Positions 23,801-38,035 of a stretch of DNA of 64,000 bases are shown piece by piece. This DNA is from Apostichopus japonicus (Eukaryota; Echinodermata; Holothuroidea; Aspidochirotida; Stichopodidae): positions 14,351,303-14,415,302 of the forward strand of contig NC_092581.1 in NCBI RefSeq assembly GCF_037975245.1, in the 5' to 3' direction. Numbering within the stretch: position 1 is the first letter of the stretch; each line of letters starts with the position of its first letter. The notes under the pieces are model-generated. The model searched no databases, had not been told where the DNA came from, and was given only the letters and a program-made list of their open reading frames with translations. A program made the translations under genes and the position numbers.

Positions 23801-26800
23801 GATAATTCAGAAATTACAGAGACATCATATATCATCTTCAAATGTAGATCAGTTATGGTGGTTAACGGAAAGTGGAACATATGAGCAATAGGGAAAGGGG
23901 GGAGGGGGGTGCGATTCACATCCTACAGAATCAACATATATACTTCATAAACATGACAATCTGTCTCAGGTTTACATTGAATGCTCAATGAACCTCAGTT
24001 GTATATACATGTACCAAAGAATTGAGATGCATGCATTAACACTATATCTGCATACATTATGGGATGGGGAGGGGGGTGGGGGGAGGGCAGAGAAATGCTG
24101 TTTGACTCCCACATTGATGGGAATACCAACAGGTCTGGCCTTAACAAAGAAGCAAGCCAAAGATGGATAAAAAAGGTGGATAAATTCCCAAAGTGATTTA
24201 ATGAGGTCATTACCAAGTCATTTAGATAGAACGGCCCTCCCTGTTTTGTTTTGAGTATATTTTTTTAATATTACCAAACAATTTGAAAATTTAATTTGAA
24301 CAATTTCTGAAACTAATTGGAGATACTGTTATACACTGTAAGAGCAGGACAACCATCTTTTCTTGTTTTCTAAATTAATTAGTTTAAACAACAAAGTCAG
24401 ACAGTAGTCACTAAATTGGACTTTTGCATTACTCCTGTACCTTTTTTTTAAACTTCCTTGATATTCAATTATTATTCTCTGTGCCCGCTCTCTGTTGAGT
24501 TGTACGAACACATCACTTGTATAACTGAACAGGGTCCACATTAATCAATGTTAGCAAAATCTTAACAACAGTTTTGAAATAGGTTTAAGACTTTTCCAAT
24601 TAGAGCTTTCTTTCTCTTTCAAAACAGGTACATAACTCTGATCTAAATATGAAGGCTATTTCAAAATTTGAAATTCTTCTGACCATTTGACCACAGACCC
24701 TTCACTGCCATACCCTGACAGTGTACCTCACCCTGCCCAGAGCACCCACTCCTATACCTATCAAACTTTCACATCATTGTGGATGTTATTTTATTTCTAC
24801 ATGAACATCACAGCAGATTTCCAAGGCAGACAAAATATCTTATTTGTTTGTTCAACTTAAATGGAAGGAGGAGAAAACCCAACCATTATCATTGACCTAG
24901 ATGTGATAGAGATGTTTGCAATGAACAACTACCACTTCCCAACCTTCCCACCCCCACCCCACGGCCCACCTCCCAACCCCCTTCCTGTTCAGCTCACCCC
25001 TCACGAAAAAAAAAAAAAACACATTCTACTCTACTCCCTGTTCAATGCTTCATTTTGTACATCCCATCTATCTGACTAAAACATTCTGTTTTGCATGTTT
25101 TCATTTTTATTTGCCTCTGAAGATGATCAGGCTAGGATCAAAACATTCCTCCCCTCCCCCTCTATGGTACTGTACCTTTCACACATTTCACACATTTTTA
25201 GCGCATATCTCCAACTTTAAATGTCATGAGAAATTGTCCCCAAGTGTGTAGAATTTCATGACAAAATATTTGCTAATTACTAATTGTTTTCAAAACAACT
25301 TTCCTGGAGGTTTGGAAGTTTCAAATTACTTCAGGACATTAAGGAAAGTCCAATTACACAATCAATTGTCTCAGTAAGAAAAATTTTTGTTATTGAAATT
25401 TTGCCCAAAGAATTAGATATTAAAGTCTGGGTATGAGCTACCATCAATTGCCCCCCCCCCCCTCTTACATATCCATTCATACTGACCACTGAATGATCAA
25501 ACCTAAGACCCTCAAATTATCATGAATATGCAGCACAGCAGGTGAGAAAAGCATTATTGTTTTCAAGAGGAATATAAAAAATAAAATAAAAAAATAAAAG
25601 GTAGGTTATAAATGAAGAGTAAACAACCATTCCGATATTAAAAAAACAAAATTAAAGGCAAGCAGTGTGAGATATTATTTCTAATTATTCAGTGAGTGTT
25701 ATATTAAAGGGTATGGAATGATCTACATGGCTAAATATAGAACCGTACTAAGAGTGTTTCAATAAAGCTGATTTATAATGAATGCATTATGCTGTCTTAA
25801 TATTACAAGCCACTCTTCTCAGTACGTAATACTTTACCGTACCTGTACCCTATTGCACATCCTGTTATATCATACTTAGCAATTCCTTTCTTAAATAAGT
25901 CTTAAGTATCTCATGAATTTGTTATTTTATATTGCACAAAATGCCTGGTATAATCCTTATCAATATTTCTTAACAATTCTCCCACGCTTCCCCCTCCCCC
26001 CCTTCCCACACATCTATGTTTTAGATTTATTTTTTATTAAACATACATTTGTTCTTTCTTTGCATCAAATTTTAATGTGAAGTCTTGACTGCTGATAAAT
26101 GTCATATACTTTGCTATACAGTTATCAAATATTAAAACAATACGGATTATCGCCACGGACCTGCAGAGACTATAGTGTGCAACTGTGGAGCACAATAGAT
26201 TAAACACTATGCAGCCTGGCTGAATGATGCTGCCACAATAATGAGGCTAGTAGTCTAAATTAATTGACCAATTTCGTTTAATACGTAACTGACACCATGA
26301 AAACTAAAACCTGAAATTACTTTAATACTAATAAAAGGAGAGAGAAAAAAAAGGGACAATTATATCCCATATGTGAGTGCCTTCAAAGTCATGTTCGGTG
26401 CAAATATAAATAACTAAACTATGCCACTCCAGAAGAAAGAAGAAGGAAAAGAAAACCCCAAACAAGAAACAGTTCCCAAATCCTGTATTTACATGACTGA
26501 TTAATCTAGTAGTAGGGTAAGCCAGGGAGGGGTTAAGTGACAGTGGGCAAAACTTTAGAGAAAGTGGAAAAATTGGGAAATAAAATAACACTGCCCACAC
26601 AATTTGGTTTAGACCTTTTAGTACTCTAAAAATATCTGATATTCGAGGAAGATGCTAAAAGATGTTTAGTCAATTACTTTCTCTGATAAATCCTACATAA
26701 GGGTTAATTTACAATGTTGCCTCCCTTTTATTTGGTATTTAAAGAACAGTCTCATCAGTTTGGAAGACCCCCCCCCCAAACTCCCCTTAAATGAATTCTC

Positions 26801-29800
26801 CAACAGTTGAATGAACTTTTACAAAGAAGGAAGGTGTTTTACTTTCAGTTTGAAACCTAATCAATTTTTAAGCAATGATTTAACTCAATTTAGTTCCGTG
26901 CTCCCAATTTCAAAAGCAGCCTTTCAGGTGTTTTAGGGTCAAAAATTCCAACTACAATTATTGAGTTTAATGTTTGCCTTTTTTAATGAAATGTGGAAAA
27001 TATGTCATTAACAAAAAAAATTCACATTTCAAATAGTAAGTACAAAAGGAGGTAATAAGTTCTTTTGGATATGAGAGCTAGAGTTGTTGCCAACACATTT
27101 TTGTCAGATTTTAACATGAATTATATACAATGTAAGCAAGAAACACAGAATGAAAATGATACATTTTCAAATATTACAACAAATTTTTGTTTTTACAATT
27201 TTTTTTAAATAAAATATTTTGGTCAGGTGATAATGGTGGATGACTCACAATGGAGGATTACAGAGATATCAATCATGAATAATATATGACGATCCATTCA
27301 TTCAAATAAACCTCAATTTACAGAGGTCCCACTATGTAAAGTTATCAGCAACATGGCTCTATATTAACAGTATTAAACAAGAAAACACACTTGATTATAA
27401 AGTACAATTTTTCCATACTTGAGACATTCTGATATCAAATTTAGATTGCATTTTGAATCTTCTTCGAATTTTTCAAAACGTTCAAGGAAGAAAACGTGAT
27501 AAAATCTTTCTTCTTTCACGAATTTGAATAATCTTGTCATTGGTTGCAAAACTAGCCAAAAAGAGGTTAATGCTGATAGATTTACTTTCCTTTGCAGTTA
27601 TGGTCTGGATGAAAGTGTATACTAAATTTATAGAGCCCTCTATAATTCACAGAATAAGTTGTAAAAAAAGGGAGAGTAAATCAAAAGATAGCTCAAAACG
27701 AAAAATAGGAATGTTGTTAAATAATCAAATTTAAATATTAATTCAGCAATTCATTCTCTCACTTCAATTTTTTTTTTTTGAAGATATATAAACCACTTTC
27801 CACTTTTATTTTAGTAGAAAATGACAAAATTGATGACTTAAAATATATACCTCTAATATTATCTTAAACATACAGTAGAGGAAAATATGCCCAATTCTAC
27901 ACTCTATGAGAATGTACAACAAACCCATGTTAAGTTTGTCTTTTTGCCGTGATGCCAGAGTTAGTAAATGAATTGCTTGCTAATTTATTACCATTTTATT
28001 GCTCTCAAAATCAAGATGGCATAATTCAGAAATAAGATTTAAAAAAAACAAAATATTCCACAATACCCGCCAAAATCAAAATAAAGCCGCTTTAATTAGC
28101 CCTCTTTGTTTTCCATCTTAAACGCACCTAAAATTTAAGTAACTAAAGACGAGAGGTGAAACGGTAGATTTCCACGGTCCGATTAACTACTACCCCAGAA
28201 AATGAGGTGCCCTTATGAGGGGCAGACAGGAGTACTTCCGGAAGGAGAGCAAAATTAGTAGGTGGTATAAGTTAGTTGAAAAATCAGCCAAGTTAAAAGG
28301 TGCTTGCATGATCGAATGTATGATCGTGACTACAGAGCGACAACTCACTTTCTTGAACTCTTCTGGAGCATCACATAACTATAAAGTTTCAAAAGAATTA
28401 CACAAAAACAATCGTTAGAACATTGAATCTTGACGAAGAAACGTGCAATGGACGTTGCGCCTTGTATGGATGAAAACTAGGTTGTGCTTTTTAATATAAA
28501 ACATTGTGCAAATTATTGAAATATAGTATGTACAGAAGAAGGCATCTGCTTAAAAACTCATCAGTATCGGTCCAGAAATATGAAAAATTGCTAAAAACTG
28601 CTAAATTTGCTACATTTCTGACAAATATTTTTCAGGGGCTCCACATTATTTCCCTGGCATTAAGAATTGTTAAATGAATACAAAATACAAATGTATGAAA
28701 AGACATGTTTTTGCAAATGGCTGTAAAATGGGTTTTGGCATTTGAACAAGAGTGACCATATTTTAAACTTTCCTAGCATATTTGGAACCAATATTGATGA
28801 GCTTGAAAGATAACACCATATAAGGCCAAAGACATTAATGTGCTCGTATTATTCTGACAAAAATTCTTCTATGTTAGTCTGCTAGATTATCAAGAAGGTG
28901 TAGTTTGGAAAACAGACTGCTGTCTTAGTTGTCACTGGCCTCATCCAATTTGAAAGCAGAAATGTTCGTCTGAATGTCAGCAACACATACCAATACACAG
29001 CACTGGTTAAAAAATGTCTTTCAATGTCAGTCAATACTCAAGACAGCTACTGACTATTCATAAGAGAACTTCTGATAACATTAAAACGACTTCAAATTAT
29101 TTGGTACGTAGTAGTGTTCTTTACATTGCCTGATGACAATGTTTGGTTACATCTCAAACGAATCTGCTGAAACGATAATTGACTCACGACTACAGAATAT
29201 TCATAACAGATCAACTGGAAGATTGTGACATTAAGATTGGTCTAGCAATTACCAGACATAATTTATCTTCGAGATTTCAAAAAAACATTCAGTCTCCCAA
29301 TAAATATTATCATAAAAATAATGAAAATGGTAATCACTTCAAATGAACTCGGCAGACATCTACTCAACATTTATAAGCCACACGTGAATGCAGGACGGAC
29401 AGACGGACACTCAGACAGATAGACAGTCGAATTGAATCTTCCATATCACTGATTTAAGGTCATTAGTAAAGTCCTCAATTTATAGAATGATATATTATAG
29501 AATTTAAAATGCTAAAAACTGCCAAATCAATTAGGAGCATTATACTGTGATGTTCTCACCATCAAATCATCCCCAGATTTCACAGAGTGCTTACATGACT
29601 CAGACAAGTTTGAGGGCTATGGGGGGTGGCAGTAACCTTCATGCTTGGATTTTAACATCATTGATCATTATTTGCCTTTGAAGATCCTATCAAAACGTCA
29701 GACCTTGTATCGTTTTTAAGAATCTAAAAGTATGCCTTCGTTCGATTGCAATCCATTGATTGAAAAGTGTGATTAATACTAATAACTTAGACTTGGTAAC

Positions 29801-30779
29801 ACATCTGCAGAACTGATCATAGAATGCAAAGAGCTACTTTTAAACACTTCATGTTATGGTAGATTTTGTGGCTACTCTAAATAACAAACAATTCATTTTT
29901 AAAATACCCAGGACAAGAGTACCAAAGTCATGAGTAGACAGGTAAGTGAAGTCAATGTCATCAGTATTTACCTTTTAAATGTACTCATCATAAAACTTTG
30001 CTCAAAGCTTCCCAAAGTTATTTTCCTGGCGTTGTAATCTTTGTCAACTATTTTTTATGACGTATATATGGACTGTTGTCTCATTGGTGATAAATATAGC
30101 CTACACCGAAGCAGACATTCAACACAAAGAGTTCAAGGTTTGACCATAGCTGGTAATCTTTAGGCACTCTAGCATATATCAGAATCAATACAGCTGTCCA
30201 CTAAAGAGGTCTATACTATGTCCGATCATGAGTTTGGTACAACAAAATGGACAAATCAATAAAAATCGATAAAAATCAATACAAATCATATTACTCTAAA
30301 TCCGACCAGTACAGATACGTACGTAGCTTCAATTATCAGATCGGCGCAAGACGACTGCTCTTTTCCCAAATCTAGGTTTCTGAACTGATTGCATTTCAAA
30401 TTACATACAAAGTCCACAACCCTTGGCCAGCCTATGTTTGTGTTTACAAAACTACAAGGTATTAATATGGCTTGAAACTACCACTACTTAACAACACAAT
30501 TTGGCTCACAGCATAAAAGACCTAAGAAATTCATGATAGCAATTTAAATTTAATTCTTTGTACCATCAATCTGGATTATCTTGGATGGTGTGTATACATT
30601 TGTCATCAACTATAGGAGGTGGATCATACGTTGTAAGAAATGACAATTTACTTACCAACGATTTATCAAAGCATCGGTATACACATAAGTTACTAACTTT
30701 CATTTGGCAAGTATTTTCTTTACATCAAGTCAGATGCCCTAGAGACGAGTGCATTGAAAGCATTTTCTTGTGAACGTCT

Positions 30780-31070
30780 AATGCCGGTAATTTGGCCTAG
30801 TTTCGATATGAGGTGTAACAGAAGTGTTAAACACCACCATCGATCCCAGAAAATACACACACAGCTTGTTACCGCTGGTAATTAGACACTAGTGTACAGT
30901 CAGTACATACAGCTGCGGTCAATACCAACAGCACAGTATATAAACGATACAGCGATGGACATCTCAGGTCCAGCTAAAGATAACAAGGTATCACGTTTCA
31001 TTACTGTCTGCATTTTGTAGCGACACAAACAAAACGTCACTTGCAAGCAACAGAAAGTTAACTTTTTCAG
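30780..31070 (+). repeat. Dispersed repeat, copy 2
   Basis: This is the second copy of the repeat at 22690-23000, about 8 kb away. It begins GCCGGTAATTTGGCCTAG and ends near GCAACAGAAAGTTAACTTTT. The class (SINE or short DNA element) is unclear, because I see neither a tRNA-like head nor terminal inverted repeats. Confidence 0.88.
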
Positions 31071-31229
31071 ATATTTAAAATATTTATAGCATAGAGATTA
31101 CTTGGAAGAAAGTTTAGGTGAAGCTTAGGGGTATTATTTCTCTGAAAAAGGGGCAAAGTGGGTGGAGGAAGGGGGAGAGGGAGGAGGTGAGGGAATTATA
31201 AGAGAAAGCGACAGAACATCCTTTAGTGT

Positions 31230-32275
31230 TGTAAGATAATATGGTATAATCCATACATGTTCTTAAACATGACCTAATTCACGGGAAAAAGACACGCATT
31301 TAAGTTATCGTAAGCACAATCCTTGGATGTTTACGTCTTGCTTACGGTCACCTTAAACATCGGAAACCCGTACATTTTGGAACAACGCGTTAACGATGTG
31401 ATTACGCATCCGTAAACATTGTAAACACGGAACAACAGATTTCCATTACGTTTATGACAACTTACATATCGGAAGTTAATAATTACTTTCGTATTTATTA
31501 AAACTTATTTCTTCTCCACGTTTACGTTGACCTTAATCTCGCCACGAAGAAATTTACGACAGGATTACGGATTATCTTACACATCGGAAACTCGTAGTAT
31601 AGATACAACGCGTTTACAACAAACTTCGCCAAACTTAAGCATGACGTTAACGTTGATTGTTCCATGAAATAAAACACTGGACACAATTCTCATGTCAATC
31701 TTTCCGATAATGATATTACCCTGTGACTGCATCTCATGAACAAAATTTCAACATTTACGTTGGCTGAAACGAGTGCAGTTAAAAAAATTACTGTATATTT
31801 ACAATTAACTTACAAATACCCAAATACGTTCATTTCAGCGTTTACGTATTGATTACGAAATCCTTAAACGTCAAGTTTAAGTTATTTTCGTTCACCTGAA
31901 ACAGGCACAGTACGGCATGTTTAGGATATACACGTCGGAAATTCCGAAGCATGCACACCACGGGATTACAGCATGATTACACCAACTTACGCATTGCGTT
32001 TACGTTGAATGTATTCTCCACTGAATTCGAAATTTACGGGAAGATTACGATTCACTTACGCGTCGAGCGCAGAGCATACACATACCACGAGTGTCAGTAC
32101 AGCATGATTACATCAACTTCGCTTACGTTGACTCAATAAAGATTCGGAATTTAAGAGATGATTAATATTAACTTAAGCGTCGGAAATTTCAAAAAATACA
32201 CAGAACGGGATTACGGTATGATTACAACGCCCATATACGTCAAATTTATACCCACGGGTAATTTTTACCGAGACA
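31230..32275 (+). repeat. TTACG-rich repeat element, copy 1
   Basis: About 1 kb is packed with TTTACG, GATTACG and CTTACG motifs or their complements; I count about 20 TTACG/CGTAA in this AT-rich stretch. A degenerate unit of about 115-130 bp is visible from 31975 on (GATTACACCAACTTACGC, GATTACATCAACTT, GATTACAACGCCC). The left edge reads CACGGGAAAAAGACACGC. A related element lies inverted at 46065-46590. No coding frame is present. Confidence 0.78.
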
Positions 32276-32624
32276 ATCATCTGCCTATTCGGTTCATTAT
32301 AATATGTTCGTCTGTAATTATAGCATGCTAAAGTACTTGCTAGAAGTTTTCAAAAAGAAAGGTTTTAACTCTTCCAAAGTGTTCTCTTGAAATTCTAGTA
32401 AATGGACATACAAGATGACTGAATGTCCAGTGAGGTAAATTTCCTTCAGGGTGCACGTGGTAATATGAAAAAGTTAAAGGATTTGACCAAAGATGACCAT
32501 ATTTGAATGTCTGACATTGTTCTTATACAGCATATATCTTTCAACGTGAATGTGCATGGCTTGCACATACATACAACCATATCATACCTCACATATTGTA
32601 TTGTATTTCTCATACTTTGTTCAG

Positions 32625-32627
<3 letters not shown>

Positions 32628-32683
<56 letters not shown>
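32628..32683. repeat. (TA)n microsatellite
   Basis: About 28 uninterrupted TA dinucleotides. The apparent open frames across it (Tyr-Ile repeats) are artefacts. Confidence 0.98.
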
Positions 32684-32686
<3 letters not shown>

Positions 32687-33190
32687 GCCGTCAAACCAAC
32701 AAAACTCCTCAAGCTAATTCTATGAGAGTATCAGCAAATTTCCTCGTGGTTGCTCATTTTGGTAAGTTATAACGTAATTCACGTTGCGGGCCCTCGATCA
32801 TAATATAACAACAAACAGCTCGCCCTCACAAAGAATTAAGTTTGGCGCTATGGCATGGCTGATCGATATTCTTATCACTACCACTGGAATCATGAGAAAA
32901 CAGATGAGAAGACACATACACGGGTCTCCTCATCTGTCTGTCTAACTTTTTTATGTATAATTATTTATGTGTTAAAGTAAGTTGGCCTGACGTTTTTTAT
33001 TATTTATTATTATTATTTATGTCCGATTAGTATGGTACGTGTTTGGTTTATCTGCTTCTTGATGCATATGCAGATACAACAATGAAAATACACGACACGG
33101 CCTGCCTTATACTGTATCAAACAGAACAGTGCATCCAATTGGTTTATTGTAGAGAATTTGTGAAACCGCAATGAACAACCCTCATCTGTT

Positions 33191-33398
33191 GATCAGGGAG
33201 GTGATATTTTAGACCTCCCTGATCAGTCGCTGTTCATCCTCCAATCAAACGACAGCAAAACCAGCATGAAAAAACGCGCTTGTTTTCAAACGCGGTCAAA
33301 GCTGCTTACATGACAACAGGAGGGTTAATAATGTGACCGCGAATAGCGTACGAAATGTATGGCTGACTAATACCAGGGAGTTGCATAACAACTCCCTG
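33191..33398. repeat. Two perfect hairpins sharing a CAGGGAG arm
   Basis: GATCAGGGAGGT (33191-33202) pairs perfectly with ACCTCCCTGATC (33213-33224) across a 10-base loop. CAGGGAGTTG (33374-33383) pairs with CAACTCCCTG (33389-33398) across a 5-base loop. A third, imperfect one lies at 33643-33663. Their function is unknown. Confidence 0.75.
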
Positions 33399-35339
33399 CT
33401 GATACTATATACGTTTGAAAGTAATAGTATACTCTTACTGAATTAACGTCTGCTTTCTTATTGTTCTTTGTTTTCTTTTCACACGGGGAGGTTGTTTTCT
33501 CCTTTGATAATTTTCGCACACGTATCAGCGTTTGCTATACATTCTCTCATACCCCATTAAGGGAGTATATGAACTGGAAAATTTCCAAAAGGATGGCGAT
33601 CCTCCTGCGTTAATGTGCTTCCTAGCTAATTACTAGTTAAATCAGGGAGTTGTAACTCACCTGTTAAACAATCTGGCTATAGGTCGGGTCGTGAGCATGA
33701 AATGATGGGTTAATGCCTAGAAAGCCACAGTTTTAGGGTAACATTAACAGCTCATATGTATAACACTGCTACCATTATGTGCACATGTATAACACACTTA
33801 TAGAGCGGTGATCCTGAAAACATAACTTCAAAGCTAATACTTGCCCGTTGAGCAATTTGTCGGTGGCTAAATGGATGAAAGGTAGTCTGCATATGCCACA
33901 AATTATAGCACGCTATATATAACTGCCAGAAGTTTACAAAAATTACCTTCCAGGAGGTCTTTACTTTCCAAATTGTTCTCATACTTTCTAAATTAAAGAC
34001 ATAAAATGACTGAATGTTAATTTCCTCAAGGGTGGTAATACAAATACAATATTTTTTGTTGTTGTATCAAAGGTGACCATATTTGAATACCTGGCATATT
34101 AGGGGCCAAAACAGCAAACCATTGGAGCGGGATATACTGGTTTTGTATTGGGGTGTAAAATCTAAACAATTGCAAGTAAAAGATTCAAAGTAAAGAACAT
34201 ACTTTACCAAACACGTTTTACGAGGTACAAAGTATATATTAATAAATTTGTAGTTAAGACGGTGCATTCTTTACTGCAGGAAGCGACAACTTAATAACGA
34301 TTTTGCTCTCCCTTTCCTCTCTTATTCATTGCTGCAAATGTTTCTGTTGCAGCGATAGAAAGTAAGTGTAAATAAATGACACATGTTGACGCCAGAAATG
34401 TGTTCCACGTTCATTTCTATTGAAAATTTTCTATTGTAGATAATGTTATTGAACTCTGAATTCAAACATGGAAACGTTTTACAAACATTCACCTCAAAAT
34501 TAGTGGAACAATGCCACGAAGATTAATATATAGAATGAAAAACACTTGTAGGTAGGGCCTATTGCTTACCGGCTAGATACAGACGTAACGATTAAAATGA
34601 ACATATGCAACGTATACTGCACGCAGCCGCGTACACTAAACACACACATATATACATATGATCCGTATTGTGCCACGCTTAGGGAATTGTGCCCACGCTT
34701 GGGAAAGTATGAGTGAAATATATAAGGCTAGTTGTCATGAAACCTGTTCTTAAATTTAACAATTTGGAAGGCATTACACCATGTACAAACGAGAAGGCCC
34801 CATGATAAAAATGCAAGTGAGACAAAAGCCTATACATCATATACTTTCTTATATTCTCTTTCAAACACTCCGACCCCCCCCCCTCTCACCCGTTTAATTT
34901 TCGAAGGTGTTTACGTTGCTACGGGAGAAGTTTGGGTGTCCAGTTAGGTTCAAACTTGTTATATGCAACTAATATAGGTTATGTAGAAGGATTAAAGTAT
35001 GCTGTATTGGCCCATATATGCCATATATTCAAAAATGGTCACCTCACCCCTGGTCAATATTCTTAAACGGTTATATTACCTCGTTGGAAGAAAAATTACC
35101 TCACTAGACATTCAGTCATCTTTTGTGTTCATTAAGAATGTCTGAGAACAATTTGGAGAGCGAAGACCTCCAAGGAAAGTATTTTTTGAACATTCCTAGC
35201 AATTATTGCAAGTTGCTTAATTTGCGGCCAATACAGTCCACAGATATAGTCTCAGATACAGACATATGTACGATTAACATATATACATAGACAACATATG
35301 TATAATGTACGCAGCCGCATACACTACACATATACATAT

Positions 35340-36680
35340 TGGTTAACATGCATGTGTGACAGTAACTTTATTGTGCCCACGCTTAGGAGAATTGTGCCCA
35401 CGCTTGGGAAAGTATGACTGAAATATAGTAGTCTTCACAGAAACTGTTCGAAAATTAAGCGACTTAGAAAGCATTAAAACCCAATACAAACGAGTAGACC
35501 CTTTAGGAACTGCACTATTTAAGAAGCCTATATATTACATACTTTCTTGAATCCTCTTTCCCACCCGACCCCCCCCCCGGCACATATACATGTATACACA
35601 TGTATACATATTGGTTAACATGCATGTGTGACAGTAACTTTATTGTGCCCACGCTTAGGAGAATTGTGCCCACGCTTGGGAAAGTATTAATGAAATATAG
35701 TAGTCTTCACAGAAACTGTTCGAAAATTAAGCGATTTAGAAAGCATTAAAACCCAATACAAACGAGTAGACCCTTTAGGAACTGCACTGTTTAAGAAGCC
35801 TATATATTACATACTTTCTTGAATCCTCTTTCCGACCCCCGACCCCCCCCGACACATATACATATATACACATATACATATTGTTAACATGCATGTGTGA
35901 CAGTAAATTTATTGTGCCCACGCTTAGGGGAATTGTGCCCACGCTTGGGAAAGTATCACTGAAATATAGTAGTCTTCACAGAAACCGTTTGAAAATTAAG
36001 CAATTTAGAAGGAATTAAAACCTTATACAAACGAGTAGACCCTTTAGGAACTGCACTATTAAAGAAGCCTATATATTACATACTTTCTTGAATCCTCTTT
36101 CCGACACCCGACCCCCCCCCGACACATATACATATATACACATATATATATTGGTTAACATGCATGTGTGACAGTAACTTTATTGTGCCCACGCTTAGGA
36201 GAATTGTGCCCACGCTTGGGAAAGTATGACTGAAATATAGTAGTCTTCACAGAAACCGTTCGAAAATTAAGCGATTTAGAAAGCATTAAAACCCAATACA
36301 AACGAGTAGACCCTTTAGGAACTGCACTATTTAAAAAGCCTATATATTACATACTTTCTTGAATCCTCTTTCGGACCCCCGACCCCCCCCCCCCGACACA
36401 TAGGCCTATACATATATACACATATACATATTGTTAACATGCATGTGTGACAGTAACTTTATTGTGCCCACGCTAAAGGGAATTGTGCTCACGCTTGGGA
36501 AAGTATTAATGAAATATAGTAGTCTTCACAGAACATGTTTGAAAATTAAGCGATTTAGAAGGCATTAAAATCCAATACAAACGAGTAGACCCTTTAGGAA
36601 CTGCACTATTTAAGAAGCCAATATATTACATAATTTCTTGAATCCTCTGTCCGACCCCCGACCCCCCCCCCCTCCCGCGC
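35340..36680. repeat. Tandem array, about 273-bp unit, five copies
   Basis: TTGTGCCCACGCTTAGG starts units at 35370, 35643, 35912, 36183 and 36462 (spacing 269-279 bp). A single further copy is at about 34670. Within each unit the 17-mer occurs twice in tandem (..CTTAGGAGAA then ..CTTGGGAAAG). Each unit ends with a C8-C12 tract and a CATATACATATATACACATA tract. Confidence 0.93.
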
Positions 36681-37709
36681 CTCTTCATTTATTTTTCGAA
36701 GGTGTTACATACCGGGAAGTTTTGGTCTCCAGTTAGGTTCAAACCTTGTTATATGCAACTTCACTAGGTTAAAGCCCAATACAAACGAGTAGACCCTACA
36801 CTACTAAATATTACTATCATACTAAGTATGATTTATTGGTCCCATATATGCTACATATTAAAATATGGTCACCTTATGTAAAATTCTTAAACTGTTTTAT
36901 TAACCACCTTGGAGGAAATTTACCTAACTGGGAAATTTAGTCATCTTGTTGTGTGTGTTTATAATGTCAGCGAACAATATGGAGAGTGAACACCTTCAGG
37001 AAAGGACTTTTTTGAAAACTTCCAGCAATTACAGCATGCCGTAATTTGGGGCCATCACAGACTACTTTTGATGAGTATACGTATTTGAACTCGACGCCCC
37101 TCACCCCACAATCAATTTCCTCTCCCTAAATCTATTACGCCTGATTGACTCTGCGATCAATTTCATATATAGGTTGATGATACCTATACTTACTTTTAAT
37201 TTAACATAATATGTTGATTACATATATCAACTGAAAATTATAGTGGGGGATCATAACGAGGAAGAAACTGTACCCATCAGCCTTAGATTAAAATTGTATG
37301 CGTACGCTTATGAGTACGGAATTTCCGACTGTGGCACTCTACTTTTCATAAATTCTTGCTATTTGTGAGTGACCTACAATTTTCGGTTAAAAACTTGACC
37401 TTTAATCAGTCATATTTACCACGTTTTCCTTGTCATATTAAGAAATTGTATCTCGCGGTTCTTATACTCCACCTTACAAAACTTCGTGTGATTTTGAATA
37501 CTCTAAAAAAAAATGCCTAATAAACTACTGTACAACATATACAATTAAAACGCTCAATGTTATTCTACGGAAGCTTAAAATGGCCATCAACATAAGAAAA
37601 ACTTTGCCCATAAAGTGAAATTTTTCAGTAAATTGTTAAAATAACAAGATAAAATCTTATCCAAAAAAAAAAAAAAACAGAAAACTGTTGGATTGTTTAG
37701 TTGCTTAAA

Positions 37710-38035
37710 CTGAGCAATTGAACAATTTTTGAAAAATGTTTAATTGACAACTTATCATATCTCGTGTATTGGACATTTTGCTGCAAATTGTTCACTTGTT
37801 CACTTCATTCCATCTGAGCAGTTGAAAAATTTTCTGCAAAATGTTCAATTGACAACTTATCTTATCTCGTTAATTGTGACATGTTTTTAGCAAAATGTTC
37901 AATTGTTCACTTCATCCCAATTGAGCACTTGTAAAATTTTCTGCAAAATGTTTAACTGGCAACTTATCGTATCTCGTCAACTCAACATTTTTCTGCAAAA
38001 TGTTTAACTGTTCACTTCATTCCCAATGCTCAGTT
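37710..38035. repeat. Tandem array, about 106-bp unit, three copies
   Basis: Units begin GAGCANTTG-AAAATTTT at about 37712, 37815 and 37923. Each contains GCAAAATGTTCAATTG, CAACTTATCNTATCTCGT and TGTTCACTTCATTCC. Alternation of CAATTGAACA and TGTTCAATTG makes the array rich in short inverted repeats. Confidence 0.85.

Larger units (their letters stand above)
32320..37070. repeat. Nested inverted-repeat complex with internal satellite
   Basis: A roughly 200-bp arm occurs in one orientation at 32320-32520 and 33890-34110, and in the other at about 34990-35230 and 36830-37070. Arm landmarks are ATAGCACGC (complement GCATGCCGTAA), AAGATGACTGAATGT (complement TTCAGTCATCTT) and GACCATATTTGAAT. Between arms lie a head (CGCAGCCGCGTACACTA, at 34625 and 35305), one or five 273-bp units, and a tail (CCAGTTAGGTTCAAAC, at 34937 and 36732). 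This looks like an old foldback-type element enlarged by tandem duplication. Confidence 0.7.

Noticed and set aside
32446-32725. Open frames with long Tyr-Ile repeats
   Set aside because: They cross the (TA)28 microsatellite and are open on both strands for that reason only.
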